Positions 24,463 through 33,712 of a stretch of DNA of 64,000 nt are shown here, in pieces (the first letter of the stretch is position 1; each line of letters opens with the position of its first letter). The stretch is from assembly GCF_002860205.1 (NCBI RefSeq), contig NZ_PGVB01000018.1, forward strand, positions 1 to 64,000, in the 5' to 3' direction. The notes under the pieces were generated by a model. The model did no database searches. It was given only the letters and a program-made list of their open reading frames with translations, and was not told where the DNA came from. Both the position numbers and the translations under genes were made by a program. This DNA is from Bacillus sp. T33-2 (GTDB lineage Bacteria; Bacillota; Bacilli; Bacillales; Cytobacillaceae).

Positions 24463-24481
24463 AGTTTCCTTTATGCAAAAA
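24463..24481. promoter_or_regulatory. MntR-box-like site upstream of the Mn transporter
   Basis: AGTTTCCTTTATGCAAA is nearly the reverse complement of the TTTGCATRAGGGAAACT box known from Bacillus mnt promoters (from memory, one mismatch). It lies about 48 bases before the transporter operon start codon. Confidence 0.65.
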
Positions 24482-24528
24482 AAGTGCGGAAGGTAAATAA
24501 TATTTGTTAAGGAAGAGAGGGTATGTCC

Positions 24529-25461
24529 ATGTTAAAGTCGATTAAAGGTTTATTCATCCTGTTCATCTCAATAGGAGTTCTGCTAGCTGGCTGTTCAGGC
24601 GAACAGGCAGCAAAGAGTGAGAATGGCAAAATCAATGTAACATCAACGATCGGAATGATTGCTGACGTTGTTAAGAATGTTGGAGGAGAGCATGTAAATT
24701 CAACGGGATTAATGAAATCTGGGGTCGACCCGCATCTGTATAAAGCTTCTCAGGGTGATATAAAGAAGCTTGATGAGGCAGATATGATCTTTTATAACGG
24801 GCTTCATCTGGAAGGGAAAATGGTAGACATTTTTGAAAAGATGGAAAAGCAGAAACCGACCGTTGCGGTAACTAAGGATATTCCTGAATCAGAGCTGATG
24901 GGAGCCAGCGATGGTGTTTACGCGCACGATCCGCACGTATGGTTCAACGTAAAGCATTGGATTTCAGTCACAGAAACCATTGCGAATGAACTTTCCAAGT
25001 TCGATCCAGACCATGAGGAGGACTATAAAAAGAATGCCGAAGAATACATTGCAAAGCTGGAGGAGCTGGACCAATATGTAATCGAACAAGTAGCAAGCAT
25101 TCCTCAGAAATCCCGGGTGCTCGTAACAGCTCATGACGCATTCGGTTATTTTGGCGAAGCATATGGCATGAAAGTGATGGGCCTTCAGGGAATCAGCACG
25201 GCTTCTGAATATGGTTCTAAGGATGTAAGCAATCTGCGAGACTATCTTGTCGACAACAAGATCAAGGCTGTTTTCGTTGAATCAAGTGTACCTCAAAAAG
25301 CGATTGAAGCTGTAATAGAAGGTGCGAAGGAAAAAGGACATGATGTAAAAGTTGGCGGCGAACTATACTCGGATGCAATGGGCGAAGCAGGAACAGAAGA
25401 AGGCACTTATGTTGGGATGGTAAGGCACAACGTTGATACGATTGTGAAGGCACTAAAATAG
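24529..25461 (+). CDS. mntA: manganese ABC transporter substrate-binding lipoprotein
   Basis: A 310-residue cluster A-I metal-binding protein. The signal peptide ends in a lipobox, LLAGCSG, with the lipid-modified Cys near residue 23. Metal ligands of the family are evident in DPHLYKAS, DPHVWFNV and the TAHDAFGYF segment. The ATG at 24529 has GAGAGG 8 bases upstream; an ATG two codons earlier is also possible. It is first of four genes. Mn is favoured over Zn because there is no His-rich loop and a MntR-like site is upstream. Confidence 0.9.
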   Translation: MLKSIKGLFILFISIGVLLAGCSGEQAAKSENGKINVTSTIGMIADVVKNVGGEHVNSTGLMKSGVDPHLYKASQGDIKKLDEADMIFYNGLHLEGKMVDIFEKMEKQKPTVAVTKDIPESELMGASDGVYAHDPHVWFNVKHWISVTETIANELSKFDPDHEEDYKKNAEEYIAKLEELDQYVIEQVASIPQKSRVLVTAHDAFGYFGEAYGMKVMGLQGISTASEYGSKDVSNLRDYLVDNKIKAVFVESSVPQKAIEAVIEGAKEKGHDVKVGGELYSDAMGEAGTEEGTYVGMVRHNVDTIVKALK

Positions 25462-25477
25462 AAGGAGATGATGGTAA

Positions 25478-26230
25478 GTGGTTTCACCAGTACATGTAAG
25501 TAATTTAACGGTTGCGTATCAAAAGAAGCCAGTTCTGACGGATATTTCCTTTAGTGTTCCTGAAGGAAAGCTGATTGGGATCATCGGTCCGAATGGTGCT
25601 GGGAAGTCCACGTTGATTAAAGCAATCCTTGAATTGATTCCATTGATTAGCGGTACTGTAAAGGTTTTCGGAGATTCATATAAACATAATCGGAAAAAAG
25701 TAGGCTATGTTCCTCAAAGAGAATCAGTTGACTGGGACTTTCCAACCGATGCACTCGATGTAGTGACAATGGGGCGTTATGGCCACTTGGGATGGTTTAA
25801 AAGCCCCGGTAAAAATGATTATGCCATCGCAATGGAATCCCTCGAAAAAGTCGGAATGGGCCAGTTCGCACACAGGCAAATCAGTCAGCTATCCGGGGGC
25901 CAGCAGCAGCGTGTCTTCCTGGCACGCGCACTTGCACAGGATGCAGAGCTTTATTTTATGGATGAACCATTCGTTGGAGTAGATGCAGCGACAGAAAAAG
26001 CAATCATCACCTTGCTCAACAATTTGAAGCAGCAAGGAAAGACGGTTTTGGTTGTACACCATGATTTGAACACGGTAAAAGAGTACTTTGATTGGATCAT
26101 GCTCCTTAATAAAGAATTGATTGGAATCGGTCCGACGGAAGAATTATTCACAAAAGAGCTGCTGCAGAAAACGTATGGCGGGAAATTGACAATGCTTGAA
26201 AAAGACTCCTCGCCCATGATTATCAGCTAA
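25478..26230 (+). CDS. mntB: manganese ABC transporter ATP-binding protein
   Basis: A 250-residue ABC ATPase with Walker A GPNGAGKST (near residue 39), signature LSGGQQQRV and Walker B LYFMDEPF. The start is a GTG at 25478 behind GAAGGAG. It lies 16 bases after the binding-protein gene and drives Mn import through the two permeases downstream. Confidence 0.94.
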   Translation: MVSPVHVSNLTVAYQKKPVLTDISFSVPEGKLIGIIGPNGAGKSTLIKAILELIPLISGTVKVFGDSYKHNRKKVGYVPQRESVDWDFPTDALDVVTMGRYGHLGWFKSPGKNDYAIAMESLEKVGMGQFAHRQISQLSGGQQQRVFLARALAQDAELYFMDEPFVGVDAATEKAIITLLNNLKQQGKTVLVVHHDLNTVKEYFDWIMLLNKELIGIGPTEELFTKELLQKTYGGKLTMLEKDSSPMIIS

Positions 26231-26244
26231 GGAGTGTGAGGAAA

Positions 26245-27177
26245 ATGAACTGGCTCGGAATTTTCCAGGACCCAAATACGCAATGGATCTTACTAGGGTC
26301 AATGCTGCTGGGCCTAAGCAGCGGAGTCATCGGCAGTTTTGCCTATTTGCGCAAGCAATCGCTGATGGGAGATGCTCTGGCTCATGCAGCACTGCCAGGA
26401 GTGTGCATTGCCTTTATGATTACTGGTACGAAATCAATTCTCTACTTTTTGATTGGTGCTGCTGCTGCAGGAGTGCTCGCTACTTTCCTGATCGGGTATA
26501 TAACAAGGAATTCACGAATTAAACAAGATTCCGCGCTCGGAATTATCCTGACGGTCTTTTTTGGATTCGGGATCGTGTTATTGACACAGATTCAGCATGG
26601 AGACAGCGGGAATCAAAGCGGGCTCGATAAATTCTTGTTTGGCCAGGCGGCATCGATGATTCAATCGGATGTTTACACAATGGCAATCATAAGCGGGATT
26701 CTTGTTGTTTTGTCGTTTTTGTTTTTCAAAGAATTTAAGATTCTGTCATTCGATCCGGGATTTGCGAAAGGGATTGGCTTGCCCGTCATGTTGCTGGACC
26801 AATTTATCATGCTGCTGATTGTGACAGCAGTTGTGGTAGGGATACAGGCTGTTGGCGTGGTATTGATGGCTGCGCTGCTGATTACTCCGGCTGTAGCTGC
26901 GAGGTATTGGACAGAGAAACTGCACATCATGGTGATGTTGGCAGGACTTTTTGGCGCGCTGAGCGGCTTTGCCGGAACCGTCATCAGTACGATGGCCAAT
27001 AACCTTCCGACCGGACCGCTTGCCGTACTGTCTGCCACCGTCCTATTTGTTTTCTCTGTGATCTTTGCCCCAAAACGAGGGATTATCGCAAAGAGCCTGA
27101 TGCAGATGTCAGCTAAAAGGGAATACGAGAAACAATACTCTAAGAAAAATATCAAGGAGGAATCCGTCTATGAATGA
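26245..27177 (+). CDS. mntC: manganese ABC transporter permease
   Basis: A 310-residue ABC-3 family permease with eight to nine membrane helices. The segment YLRKQSLMGDALAHAALPG is the conserved cytoplasmic motif. The ATG at 26245 is preferred over the GTG at 26236 because GGAG lies 10 bases upstream. A charged tail of about 35 residues ends the protein. It overlaps the next permease gene by 8 nt. Confidence 0.92.
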   Translation: MNWLGIFQDPNTQWILLGSMLLGLSSGVIGSFAYLRKQSLMGDALAHAALPGVCIAFMITGTKSILYFLIGAAAAGVLATFLIGYITRNSRIKQDSALGIILTVFFGFGIVLLTQIQHGDSGNQSGLDKFLFGQAASMIQSDVYTMAIISGILVVLSFLFFKEFKILSFDPGFAKGIGLPVMLLDQFIMLLIVTAVVVGIQAVGVVLMAALLITPAVAARYWTEKLHIMVMLAGLFGALSGFAGTVISTMANNLPTGPLAVLSATVLFVFSVIFAPKRGIIAKSLMQMSAKREYEKQYSKKNIKEESVYE

Positions 27178-28051
27178 TGTATGGATCATCCTCATTGGAA
27201 TTCTTGTTGCCTGGTCATGCAGTATCTTAGGCTGCTTCCTTGTCCTTAGGAAAATGTCGATGATTGGTGACGCAATCAGTCACTCCGTCTTGCCGGGCAT
27301 AGTCATCGCATTCTTGTTCAGTGGAACAAGAGATTCCTTCATTATGATGCTAGGAGCGGCAGCCATTGGGCTGGTTACTGTCTTTCTTATCCAGATGTTC
27401 CAGAACTCTGGAGTTCAATCGGATGCCTCCATCGGTGTGGTCTTCACGGCTTTATTCGCCATTGGGGTCGTACTGGTCAGCATTTTCACAAGGCAAGTGG
27501 ACCTTGACCTTGACTGTGTATTATATGGAGAAATAACTTATGCTCCTTGGGATGTCCTCGATTTCCGGGGGACTAATATCGGACCTAAAGCGATATGGGG
27601 GATTGGTGCAAGCTTTTTTTTGAATGTTGTGGTGCTTGGATTATTTTACAAACAGTTCAAGCTTTGTTCCTTTGACCCTGCCCTGGCAGCTGCACTGGGC
27701 ATACCGGTTGCTCTTTTTCACTATTTACTGATGGGACTAGTTTCCATTTCAACGGTTGCTTCCTTTGAAAGTGTTGGAGCCATCCTTGTTGTCGGTATGA
27801 TCATTGTGCCCGCTGCTACTGCCTACTTGTTGACAGAGAGCCTTGGAAAGATGATTGCCATCAGTATGGTTGTTGGTGCCATCAGTTCGATTGCGGGATA
27901 TTATGTTGCCTATCTTCTCGATGCATCCATTGCTGGCTCAATGATCTCAGTAGCAGGTGCAATCTTCTTCATTGTATTCCTGGTTTCTCCAACCCATGGG
28001 ATCATTTTCAAGAAATGGAGAAGGAAAAAATTAATCTCTGAAATTTCATGA
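27170..28051 (+). CDS. mntD: manganese ABC transporter permease
   Basis: A 293-residue second ABC-3 permease, with LRKMSMIGDAISHSVLPGI as the conserved motif. Two permease genes in tandem match the B. subtilis mntABCD layout. Translation is coupled to the previous gene by overlap. Confidence 0.92.
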   Translation: MNDVWIILIGILVAWSCSILGCFLVLRKMSMIGDAISHSVLPGIVIAFLFSGTRDSFIMMLGAAAIGLVTVFLIQMFQNSGVQSDASIGVVFTALFAIGVVLVSIFTRQVDLDLDCVLYGEITYAPWDVLDFRGTNIGPKAIWGIGASFFLNVVVLGLFYKQFKLCSFDPALAAALGIPVALFHYLLMGLVSISTVASFESVGAILVVGMIIVPAATAYLLTESLGKMIAISMVVGAISSIAGYYVAYLLDASIAGSMISVAGAIFFIVFLVSPTHGIIFKKWRRKKLISEIS

Positions 28052-28117
28052 TGGGACTTCATAGCGGAAAAGGAGCAACTATATGAGCTGATATTTACTA
28101 TGTAAGGGGATGTTTAA

Positions 28118-28489
28118 ATGGCATCACCAAGTGCGGAAAAGTATCTGGAAGAGATCTATAATATCCTTCAGGATAGAGAGTTTACAAGTGTCACTGAAAT
28201 CGCAAGATCATTGAATGTTTCCTTATCGTCTGTAACTAAAATGGTCCAAAAGTTGAATAAAGAGAAGTATCTTCATTACCAGCGATATGGGAAAATCCGA
28301 ATGACGGAAAAAGGAAAAGCAAAAGGGAAGGAATTAGCTCTGAACCATAAAATATTAGAAGAGTTCTTCCGTTTAATTGATCTTGAAGCAGAGCAAATCG
28401 ATCGAGAAATAACGAATATCGAATACTACATCAGTGGCAATGCAGTCTCGAAAATAAAAAATTTCATAAAGAAAGAGAAGGGACAATAA
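28118..28489 (+). CDS. MntR-like DtxR-family regulator with altered metal site
   Basis: A 123-residue DtxR/MntR-type repressor. The helix-turn-helix SLNVSLSSVTKMVQKLNKEKY is close to B. subtilis MntR. In an ungapped comparison from memory, the metal ligands D8, E99 and H103 are replaced by Lys, Thr and Tyr, while E11, H77 and E102 remain. So Mn sensing may be altered or lost. It follows the Mn transporter by 66 bases, and a terminator comes after it. Confidence 0.82.
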   Translation: MASPSAEKYLEEIYNILQDREFTSVTEIARSLNVSLSSVTKMVQKLNKEKYLHYQRYGKIRMTEKGKAKGKELALNHKILEEFFRLIDLEAEQIDREITNIEYYISGNAVSKIKNFIKKEKGQ

Positions 28490-28506
28490 GGAATATTGTG
28501 GGAATG

Positions 28507-28546
28507 AAGTGATTAGGGCAGCAAATCCTTAATCACTTATTTTATT
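28507..28546 (+). terminator. terminator after the MntR-like gene
   Basis: AAGTGATTAGGG pairs with CCTTAATCACTT (one mismatch) and is followed by ATTTTATT. Confidence 0.85.
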
Positions 28547-28687
28547 AGGAAAAAATAAGCATCTTTACTAGTGCGTGGTTTACATTATGTATGCATGCTA
28601 TTAGAATTTTTTGTAAATTTTAACTGGCATAACTTTACAATTTTTATCATATACCAAATTATGAATGACAATGGGAGCTTCTTTTTT

Positions 28688-28999
28688 ATGTTGAATAAAT
28701 TGCAAGAGCTGAGATTCGTCAATCGGATCAATAAGATTCTAAAAAAGAATTGCATTGAAATAGCCCATTTTATCCCGGGCAGGATTCGCCTGAGGTCAAC
28801 TCTTTGGAAGAACAACGCTTTCCAGGTTAAGCAAATCATCAGCCATTTTGAAAATGAGAGCCGAATTGTTTCCATCCAATACAGTCCTGAAACTGGCAGT
28901 CTATTAATTAATTATGATTGCAGCCCGGTCGATAGCGTCGCCCAAATAGAGCTTTGGGTTGAACAGATTGAACGACTTTCGTTAAAAGTTAATCGATAG
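28688..28999 (+). CDS. HMA-like domain protein (H-x-x-P-G-R-x-R), copy 1
   Basis: A 103-residue soluble protein with the motif HFIPGRIRLRS near residue 27 and SPETGSLLINYD in the C-terminal half. This ferredoxin-like fold belongs to the HMA_2-type set that accompanies certain P-type ATPases. The ATG at 28688 gives a compact domain; upstream in-frame ATGs give an implausible extension. First gene of a five-gene block. Confidence 0.7.
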   Translation: MLNKLQELRFVNRINKILKKNCIEIAHFIPGRIRLRSTLWKNNAFQVKQIISHFENESRIVSIQYSPETGSLLINYDCSPVDSVAQIELWVEQIERLSLKVNR

Positions 29000-29011
29000 A
29001 GGAGACTTAGT

Positions 29012-29536
29012 ATGATTTCATCACTTGTTGGTTTAGGGGCATCTTTAGTTGCGCCTAAACTATTTTCTCAATTAAATGACCAAAAAGTAGAATTTGTCCA
29101 CGCAATGCCTGGAAGAGTCAGGCTTAAGTGCAGCCGCTGGAAGGATGATACAGTCTCAAAGCATCTCGTAAAGATGCTCAGCCAATTAGAAATTGTGAAG
29201 CATGTAAGTGCCTCTCCGATTACTGGGAGTTTATTGATCGAATTTGTTGTCCCAAGCCTGACTCCGGAACAATTTGATGAGCTGGTAAAGCTTGCGGTCA
29301 ACACATCCGTCAACGCGTTCCCGCATACGGAGGCTAAGCTGATGAAATCAATGAAAAATACCGTTTCATCTGTGGACGGTTTGATCAAAAAAAGGACTTC
29401 AGGCAAAGCAGATGTCGATTCATTGCTTTCATTATTCTTAATCATTTATGGCATGGCTGGATTTTCAGCTAACCCGGCTTTTTCAAGCAGCTTACTTTAT
29501 TGGTTTTATACTCTCATCACAAAAGAGAAAGGATAA
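29012..29536 (+). CDS. HMA-like domain protein, copy 2
   Basis: A 174-residue protein with HAMPGRVRLKCSRWKD near residue 31 and SPITGSLLIEF, followed by an acidic/helical region and a hydrophobic C-terminal segment (about 140-168). It thus appears membrane-tethered. It starts 12 bases after copy 1 and ends 4 bases before the ATPase. Confidence 0.75.
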   Translation: MISSLVGLGASLVAPKLFSQLNDQKVEFVHAMPGRVRLKCSRWKDDTVSKHLVKMLSQLEIVKHVSASPITGSLLIEFVVPSLTPEQFDELVKLAVNTSVNAFPHTEAKLMKSMKNTVSSVDGLIKKRTSGKADVDSLLSLFLIIYGMAGFSANPAFSSSLLYWFYTLITKEKG

Positions 29537-29539
29537 GTT

Positions 29540-31675
29540 ATGGAATATAAACTTGCTTTAATCCATTCCATTCCTGGAAGGACAAGATTGAAGCTGGGCG
29601 TGAAATACGGAAACGCAAACGAGTATGAAGCGTTTTTCCGGTCCATCCCCTCAGTCTATTCTGCTACATACACAAAGGAAACTGGATCATTGCTTCTGTA
29701 CCATGATCCGCATATTACATGGAGTGAGCTTTTCCAAAGTACTGAAGCAGATCATGTAAAACACGAACCAAGAACCCCAACAAAGATTCCTCTCATCCAA
29801 ATCATTGCCTGTTTTAGTGCATTTATGTTCGATCTGATGAAAGCAACACCTCTTCAGGCTTCAGGACTCATGAATCTATCAAGACCATCATCCATCGCAG
29901 TATTGCTATCATCCTATCAGATTTTCAAAAGCGGGATTGTGTCTATCCTGAATAATGGCAAACCGAATGCGGACACACTGACATCTGCAGCATTGCTTGC
30001 CTCCATCATAAAAGGAAACCCAAAATCCGCGCTAATCATATATTTAATGTCTACTATCAGTGAGTGGCTAACAGATTTTACGGCTTATAAAACAAGGAAC
30101 TACGTCAGGGATATGTTAAGTGTAAAGGCTGATTCAGTTTGGAAGGTGGACTCATCTCGAAGGGAGGTTAAGGTTCCTGTCGATGAAATAAAAGCTGGTG
30201 ACCAGGTAGCTGTCTTCCAGGGTGAAAAAGTCGCCGTCGATGGAAGGATCATACATGGAACAGCACTAGTTGATGAATCATCTATTACGGGAGAATATAT
30301 TCCAAAAGAACTCACAATGGGTGACAGTGTATTCGCAGGCAGTGTCCTATCCGAAGGAAGCATAAAAATTCTGGTAGAAAAAGCAGGAGATGATACGGCA
30401 ATATACCGGATGATTCACCTAATTGAAGAAGCTCAGACGAAACAGGCACCGATCCAATCTTCAACTAATCGGTTGACAGAAAAGCTGGTACCCATCTCTT
30501 TTGCACTCGCAGGCCTGGTATATCTCGTAACAAGAGACTGGAATAAGGTGCTCAATATGCTTGTGATTGATTATGTTTGCGGTCTGAAACTTTCGACAGC
30601 TACAGCCATTTCATCCTACATCGGTTTGGCCGCGAAAAAAGGGATTTTAATGAAGGGCGGGCAAACGATTGAGAAGCTGGCACAAATTGATACAGTCATC
30701 CTGGATAAGACCGGGACAATCACCGAGGGCAGCCTGAAGTGACACGGATCATCCCTTTTAATGGTTTGAATCTAGAGGATGTGTTAAAGGTAGCAGCTTC
30801 CGTCGAAGAGCATTCCTCCCATCCAATTGCAGAAGCCATTTGCAATAAAGCAAGTGAGTTGAACATACCCGTACCTCAGTATGAAGAACTTGAGATGGCG
30901 GTTGGCAAAGGGATAAAAGCGTCCGTCAACGGCAAAATGGTACTAGTCGGAAGTAAACGATTCCTGACAGAATGGGACATATCATTCGAACCTTTAAATA
31001 ACATGAATGGTGAAACTGCAGATCGTGATGCCAATATCGTTTTTGTTGCATATGACAAGAAGCTGGCCGGGATGATCATCTTGGAAGACAAGGTAAGAGA
31101 AGGAATGAAAAAAGCCATCAACCAGCTGAGGAGACATGGTGTCGATGAATGTTATGTTGACGGGTGACCAGTACCATCCGGCGAAAAAAATCTCTGACGA
31201 CCTTGGAATGGATGCTTTTATCGCAGAAGCCCTTCCAGAAGATAAAGCAAACTTTGTCATGAGATATAGAAATAAATCAGAACACACCATGATGGTCGGA
31301 GACGGCATAAATGATGCTCCAGCACTCGCCTATGCCGATGTAGGAATAACAATGGGAACAAAGCGGACGGATATTGCAGTGGAAACGGCAGACGTAATCA
31401 TCACCGCGGATGATCCACTGGCATTGGCGGAAGTGATTAAAATGTCTAAAAAAACGATGAAATTAATCTATCAAAACATGATCGTAACGATACTGGTGAA
31501 CAGTGCTGCTATCTTAATGGGAACGGTAGGTCCCATAAGCCCGGTTATCGGAGCGGCAATCCGTAACGCGGCAACGATTGCCGTTGTGTTGAACAGCGGA
31601 AAAATCATTTTTTTAGGGGGGGAAAGCGAGTGGAAGCAAGTTATCGAATCGTACACAGCATTCCCGGCAGATTAA
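29540..31675 (+). pseudogene. P1B-type metal-transporting ATPase with two compensating frameshifts
   Basis: About 710 codons. The N-terminus has its own HSIPGRTRLK domain. The actuator motif DESSITGEY, the phosphorylation site DKTGTITEG, SSHPIAEAI, MLTGDQ and GDGINDAPALA follow. Near 30735 one C appears missing: the expected GSPEVTR is broken to GSLK-stop. Near 31150 one base is extra: DEVMLTGDQ is broken to DECYVDG-stop. The frames before and after match. The membrane motif reads DYVCGLKLS instead of CPC. Similar ATPases with HMA_2 domains are linked to Mn export (CtpC-like). It may be a real pseudogene or sequencing error. Confidence 0.8.
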
Positions 31676-32202
31676 GATTGATCATTCCTGCGCTAGCTGA
31701 TAAAACAGACTACTTGCATATTGAGCAGATGTTTTCAGCTCTGAAAGGGGTGAAACTGGTAAGAATTGAACCAATCATTAAGTCTATGGTCGTTGAGTAT
31801 GAATCTAAAGTAGTTGGAATTAAGGTGATACTTAGGTATATTTCACTTTTTTTCCGCCAGACACAGTTTGACCCGCTTGATCGATTCATGGTTCAGGTAA
31901 GGCCGGATATCAGAAAAGATTTTCTCCGTTCCCTTTGCACAGGATTTTTGATTCTGATCGCTTATTTACGAAAAGGTGTCAGCCCGACTCCCAATGTTTT
32001 TGAATATGGAGCGGTAATCTCAACTGCTTATACCGTTCTTTCACATGGAGAAAACAAATTCAGGCATCCTGATGTATTAACAGGAATGGTCAGTATGTTC
32101 TCTTTAGGAACTAATAACATATTACAAGTCGCAATGGTTACCTGGGCAGTGAATGCCTTGGAAATTTTCCACGATATGCGAAGAAGTCAAAGACTTCTTT
32201 AA
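31630..32202 (+). CDS. HMA-like domain membrane protein, copy 4
   Basis: A 190-residue protein starting at GTG 31630, with HSIPGRLRLIIPALADK at the N-terminus and a hydrophobic C-terminal half of about three helices. It overlaps the ATPase 3' end by 46 nt, so the two are translated together. Confidence 0.75.
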   Translation: MEASYRIVHSIPGRLRLIIPALADKTDYLHIEQMFSALKGVKLVRIEPIIKSMVVEYESKVVGIKVILRYISLFFRQTQFDPLDRFMVQVRPDIRKDFLRSLCTGFLILIAYLRKGVSPTPNVFEYGAVISTAYTVLSHGENKFRHPDVLTGMVSMFSLGTNNILQVAMVTWAVNALEIFHDMRRSQRLL

Positions 32203-32231
32203 ATATAAATAAAATTCAAGGGTGAATCCGC

Positions 32232-32537
32232 ATGCCTTTAAACAAAGATTTTCTAATGGGATTTGTATCAGGTACAGTATTTGGAGCGGTTGGATATCGT
32301 GTGTACGAGCAAAATTACGGCCAGCTAAAGAACCTGGTACAAAACAATGTGCCAACCTTAAGCTTCCAAGCACCCCGTAACGAGCTCACCATTGAAGAAC
32401 TTGTCAGCCAGAAAGAAAGACTGGAAGATTTATCGCGGAGAAGAATGCAGCCGCATCAAGATAACCACAGTATTTTGAAGGAGCAGCCATTAATGGTTGC
32501 TCTTTTTATGGCTTGCATTGAAAAATACTCATGCTAA
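32232..32537 (+). CDS. small membrane-anchored protein of the ATPase block
   Basis: A 101-residue reading. The start MPLNKDFLMGFVSGTVFGAVG is a single membrane anchor and is followed by a charged coiled segment with LVSQKERLEDL. The last 20 residues run through a terminator hairpin at 32481, so the normal stop has probably been lost. A small anchored protein of this type is often seen beside such ATPases; function unknown. Confidence 0.65.
   Translation: MPLNKDFLMGFVSGTVFGAVGYRVYEQNYGQLKNLVQNNVPTLSFQAPRNELTIEELVSQKERLEDLSRRRMQPHQDNHSILKEQPLMVALFMACIEKYSC
32481..32509 (+). terminator. terminator of the HMA/P-type ATPase block
   Basis: GAGCAGCC pairs with GGTTGCTC and is followed by TTTTT. 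It lies inside the last codons of the open frame that begins at 32232. Confidence 0.8.
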
Positions 32538-32772
32538 TAGTCATAAGTTTCTATAAAATTTAAACATAGACTTATGAAAGGAATGCTATCTTGATGATAG
32601 ATGACACCGATGACGATTGCAATGATAGAGATGATGATTCCCAAATAGATGACTTTACAAAGGATCGATGAATGGTTTCCAGCGATCCTTTTGCAAACCT
32701 TACGCCAATATAGTAGGGACTTGGTGGACGAACGCGTCAGTTTTAATTGTGACGAGCGACATAAAAATATTG

Positions 32773-32815
32773 AATATCAAAACCTTGAATAAGACAAGGT
32801 TTTGATATTTTTCGA
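32773..32815. terminator. orphan terminator-like hairpin
   Basis: A perfect 15-bp stem AATATCAAAACCTTG / CAAGGTTTTGATATT with a 7-nt loop, followed by TTTT. The 32.54-33.0 kb stretch around it has no gene I can support. Confidence 0.7.
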
Positions 32816-33004
32816 AGTATAATAATTTCTCAACTTTATGGCACAAAGATACTTAATAAGTTACCAAAGCAACAAGTCGATCAGTAGAGTAATTATAATT
32901 AACACCTACATAAGCTTTAAAAATTAAACGAGAAAATTTATATTTTTTGGCTTTTCTTCTCCTTAAGTCTATTTAAGCAACTCTTTATTTTCCTCTTGTT
33001 TTAT

Positions 33005-33375
33005 CTAAAAAATAAGCATTAATCCAGGAATTGGGATAATTACAGCTATACCAATTCCGGCACTAAGTATAGTAATCATTTCAGCACTGAATACTTTTGA
33101 ATGACAACTTCTCCAACAGAATAAGATAAATCTATAAACCATATAAGTAATGCCATATCGCCTCCAAAGAAGACAAAGAATAACGTATTCGTATTGGTTC
33201 CTAAGATATCCCCCCCAATACTTAATCCGGATGAGAATAAATCTTTTCTGCTAATTAATGGATTATGATAAAAAATTTCGCGCATGGGCGATGTAATAGA
33301 AATGGTGACATCAGTAATGGCCCCTATTGTACTCATCAAGATCATTGATGCTCCAATTTTAACAAAATCTACCCT
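33005..33375 (-). pseudogene. YibE/F-family membrane protein remnant
   Basis: The minus strand reads MSTIGAITDVTISITSPMRE, then SSGLSIGGDILGTNTNTLFF, clear YibE/F family. Near 33090 the frame breaks; one base away it continues VFSAEMITILSAGIGIA to a normal stop at 33005. The N-terminal two thirds are missing. The family's function is not well established. Confidence 0.75.
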
Positions 33376-33478
33376 TATATGTTTCGACCACTTCCCCGTC
33401 TTGCTTGTCGAAACTCACTTTGCAAAATGGAAAATTGCAGACGTACGCTCGTACGCATCCCGGTTCTTTTTTTATTTA

Positions 33479-33492
33479 ATCAAACGTTTGAT
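33479..33492. repeat. palindrome ATCAAACGTTTGAT, copy 2
   Basis: Perfect 14-bp core within AATCAAACGTTTGATT. It is preceded by an ACGTAC hairpin and CGGTTCTTTTTTT, and followed by GGGAAAGCC, echoing the arrangement at 10100-10180. It lies 221 bases before the next plus-strand gene. Confidence 0.65.
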
Positions 33493-33712
33493 TAAAAGCA
33501 GGGAAAGCCCGTTCAAATAAGGGAAAAAGTGAATTGGAAACGACAGTAAGGCTTCAGCCAGGAATAATCACAATTATAATGTTATATGGTGTTATTTGGT
33601 AAACGGCATGGGAGATTAGAAATTTTCTGATTCAAATGTCGTACGGAGTATAATACACCGACCTATGAATTAGATTAGTAAATTACCAGATAGATAATTA
33701 AGGGGAGTTATT

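Noticed and set aside
29540-31675. Programmed frameshifting in the P-type ATPase
   Set aside because: No slippery heptamer or strong pseudoknot is apparent at either break, and each break is explained by one missing or extra base in otherwise normal motifs.
32592-32669. A short Asp-rich frame (about 25 codons)
   Set aside because: Low-complexity text caused by GATGA-like repetition, with no supporting context.
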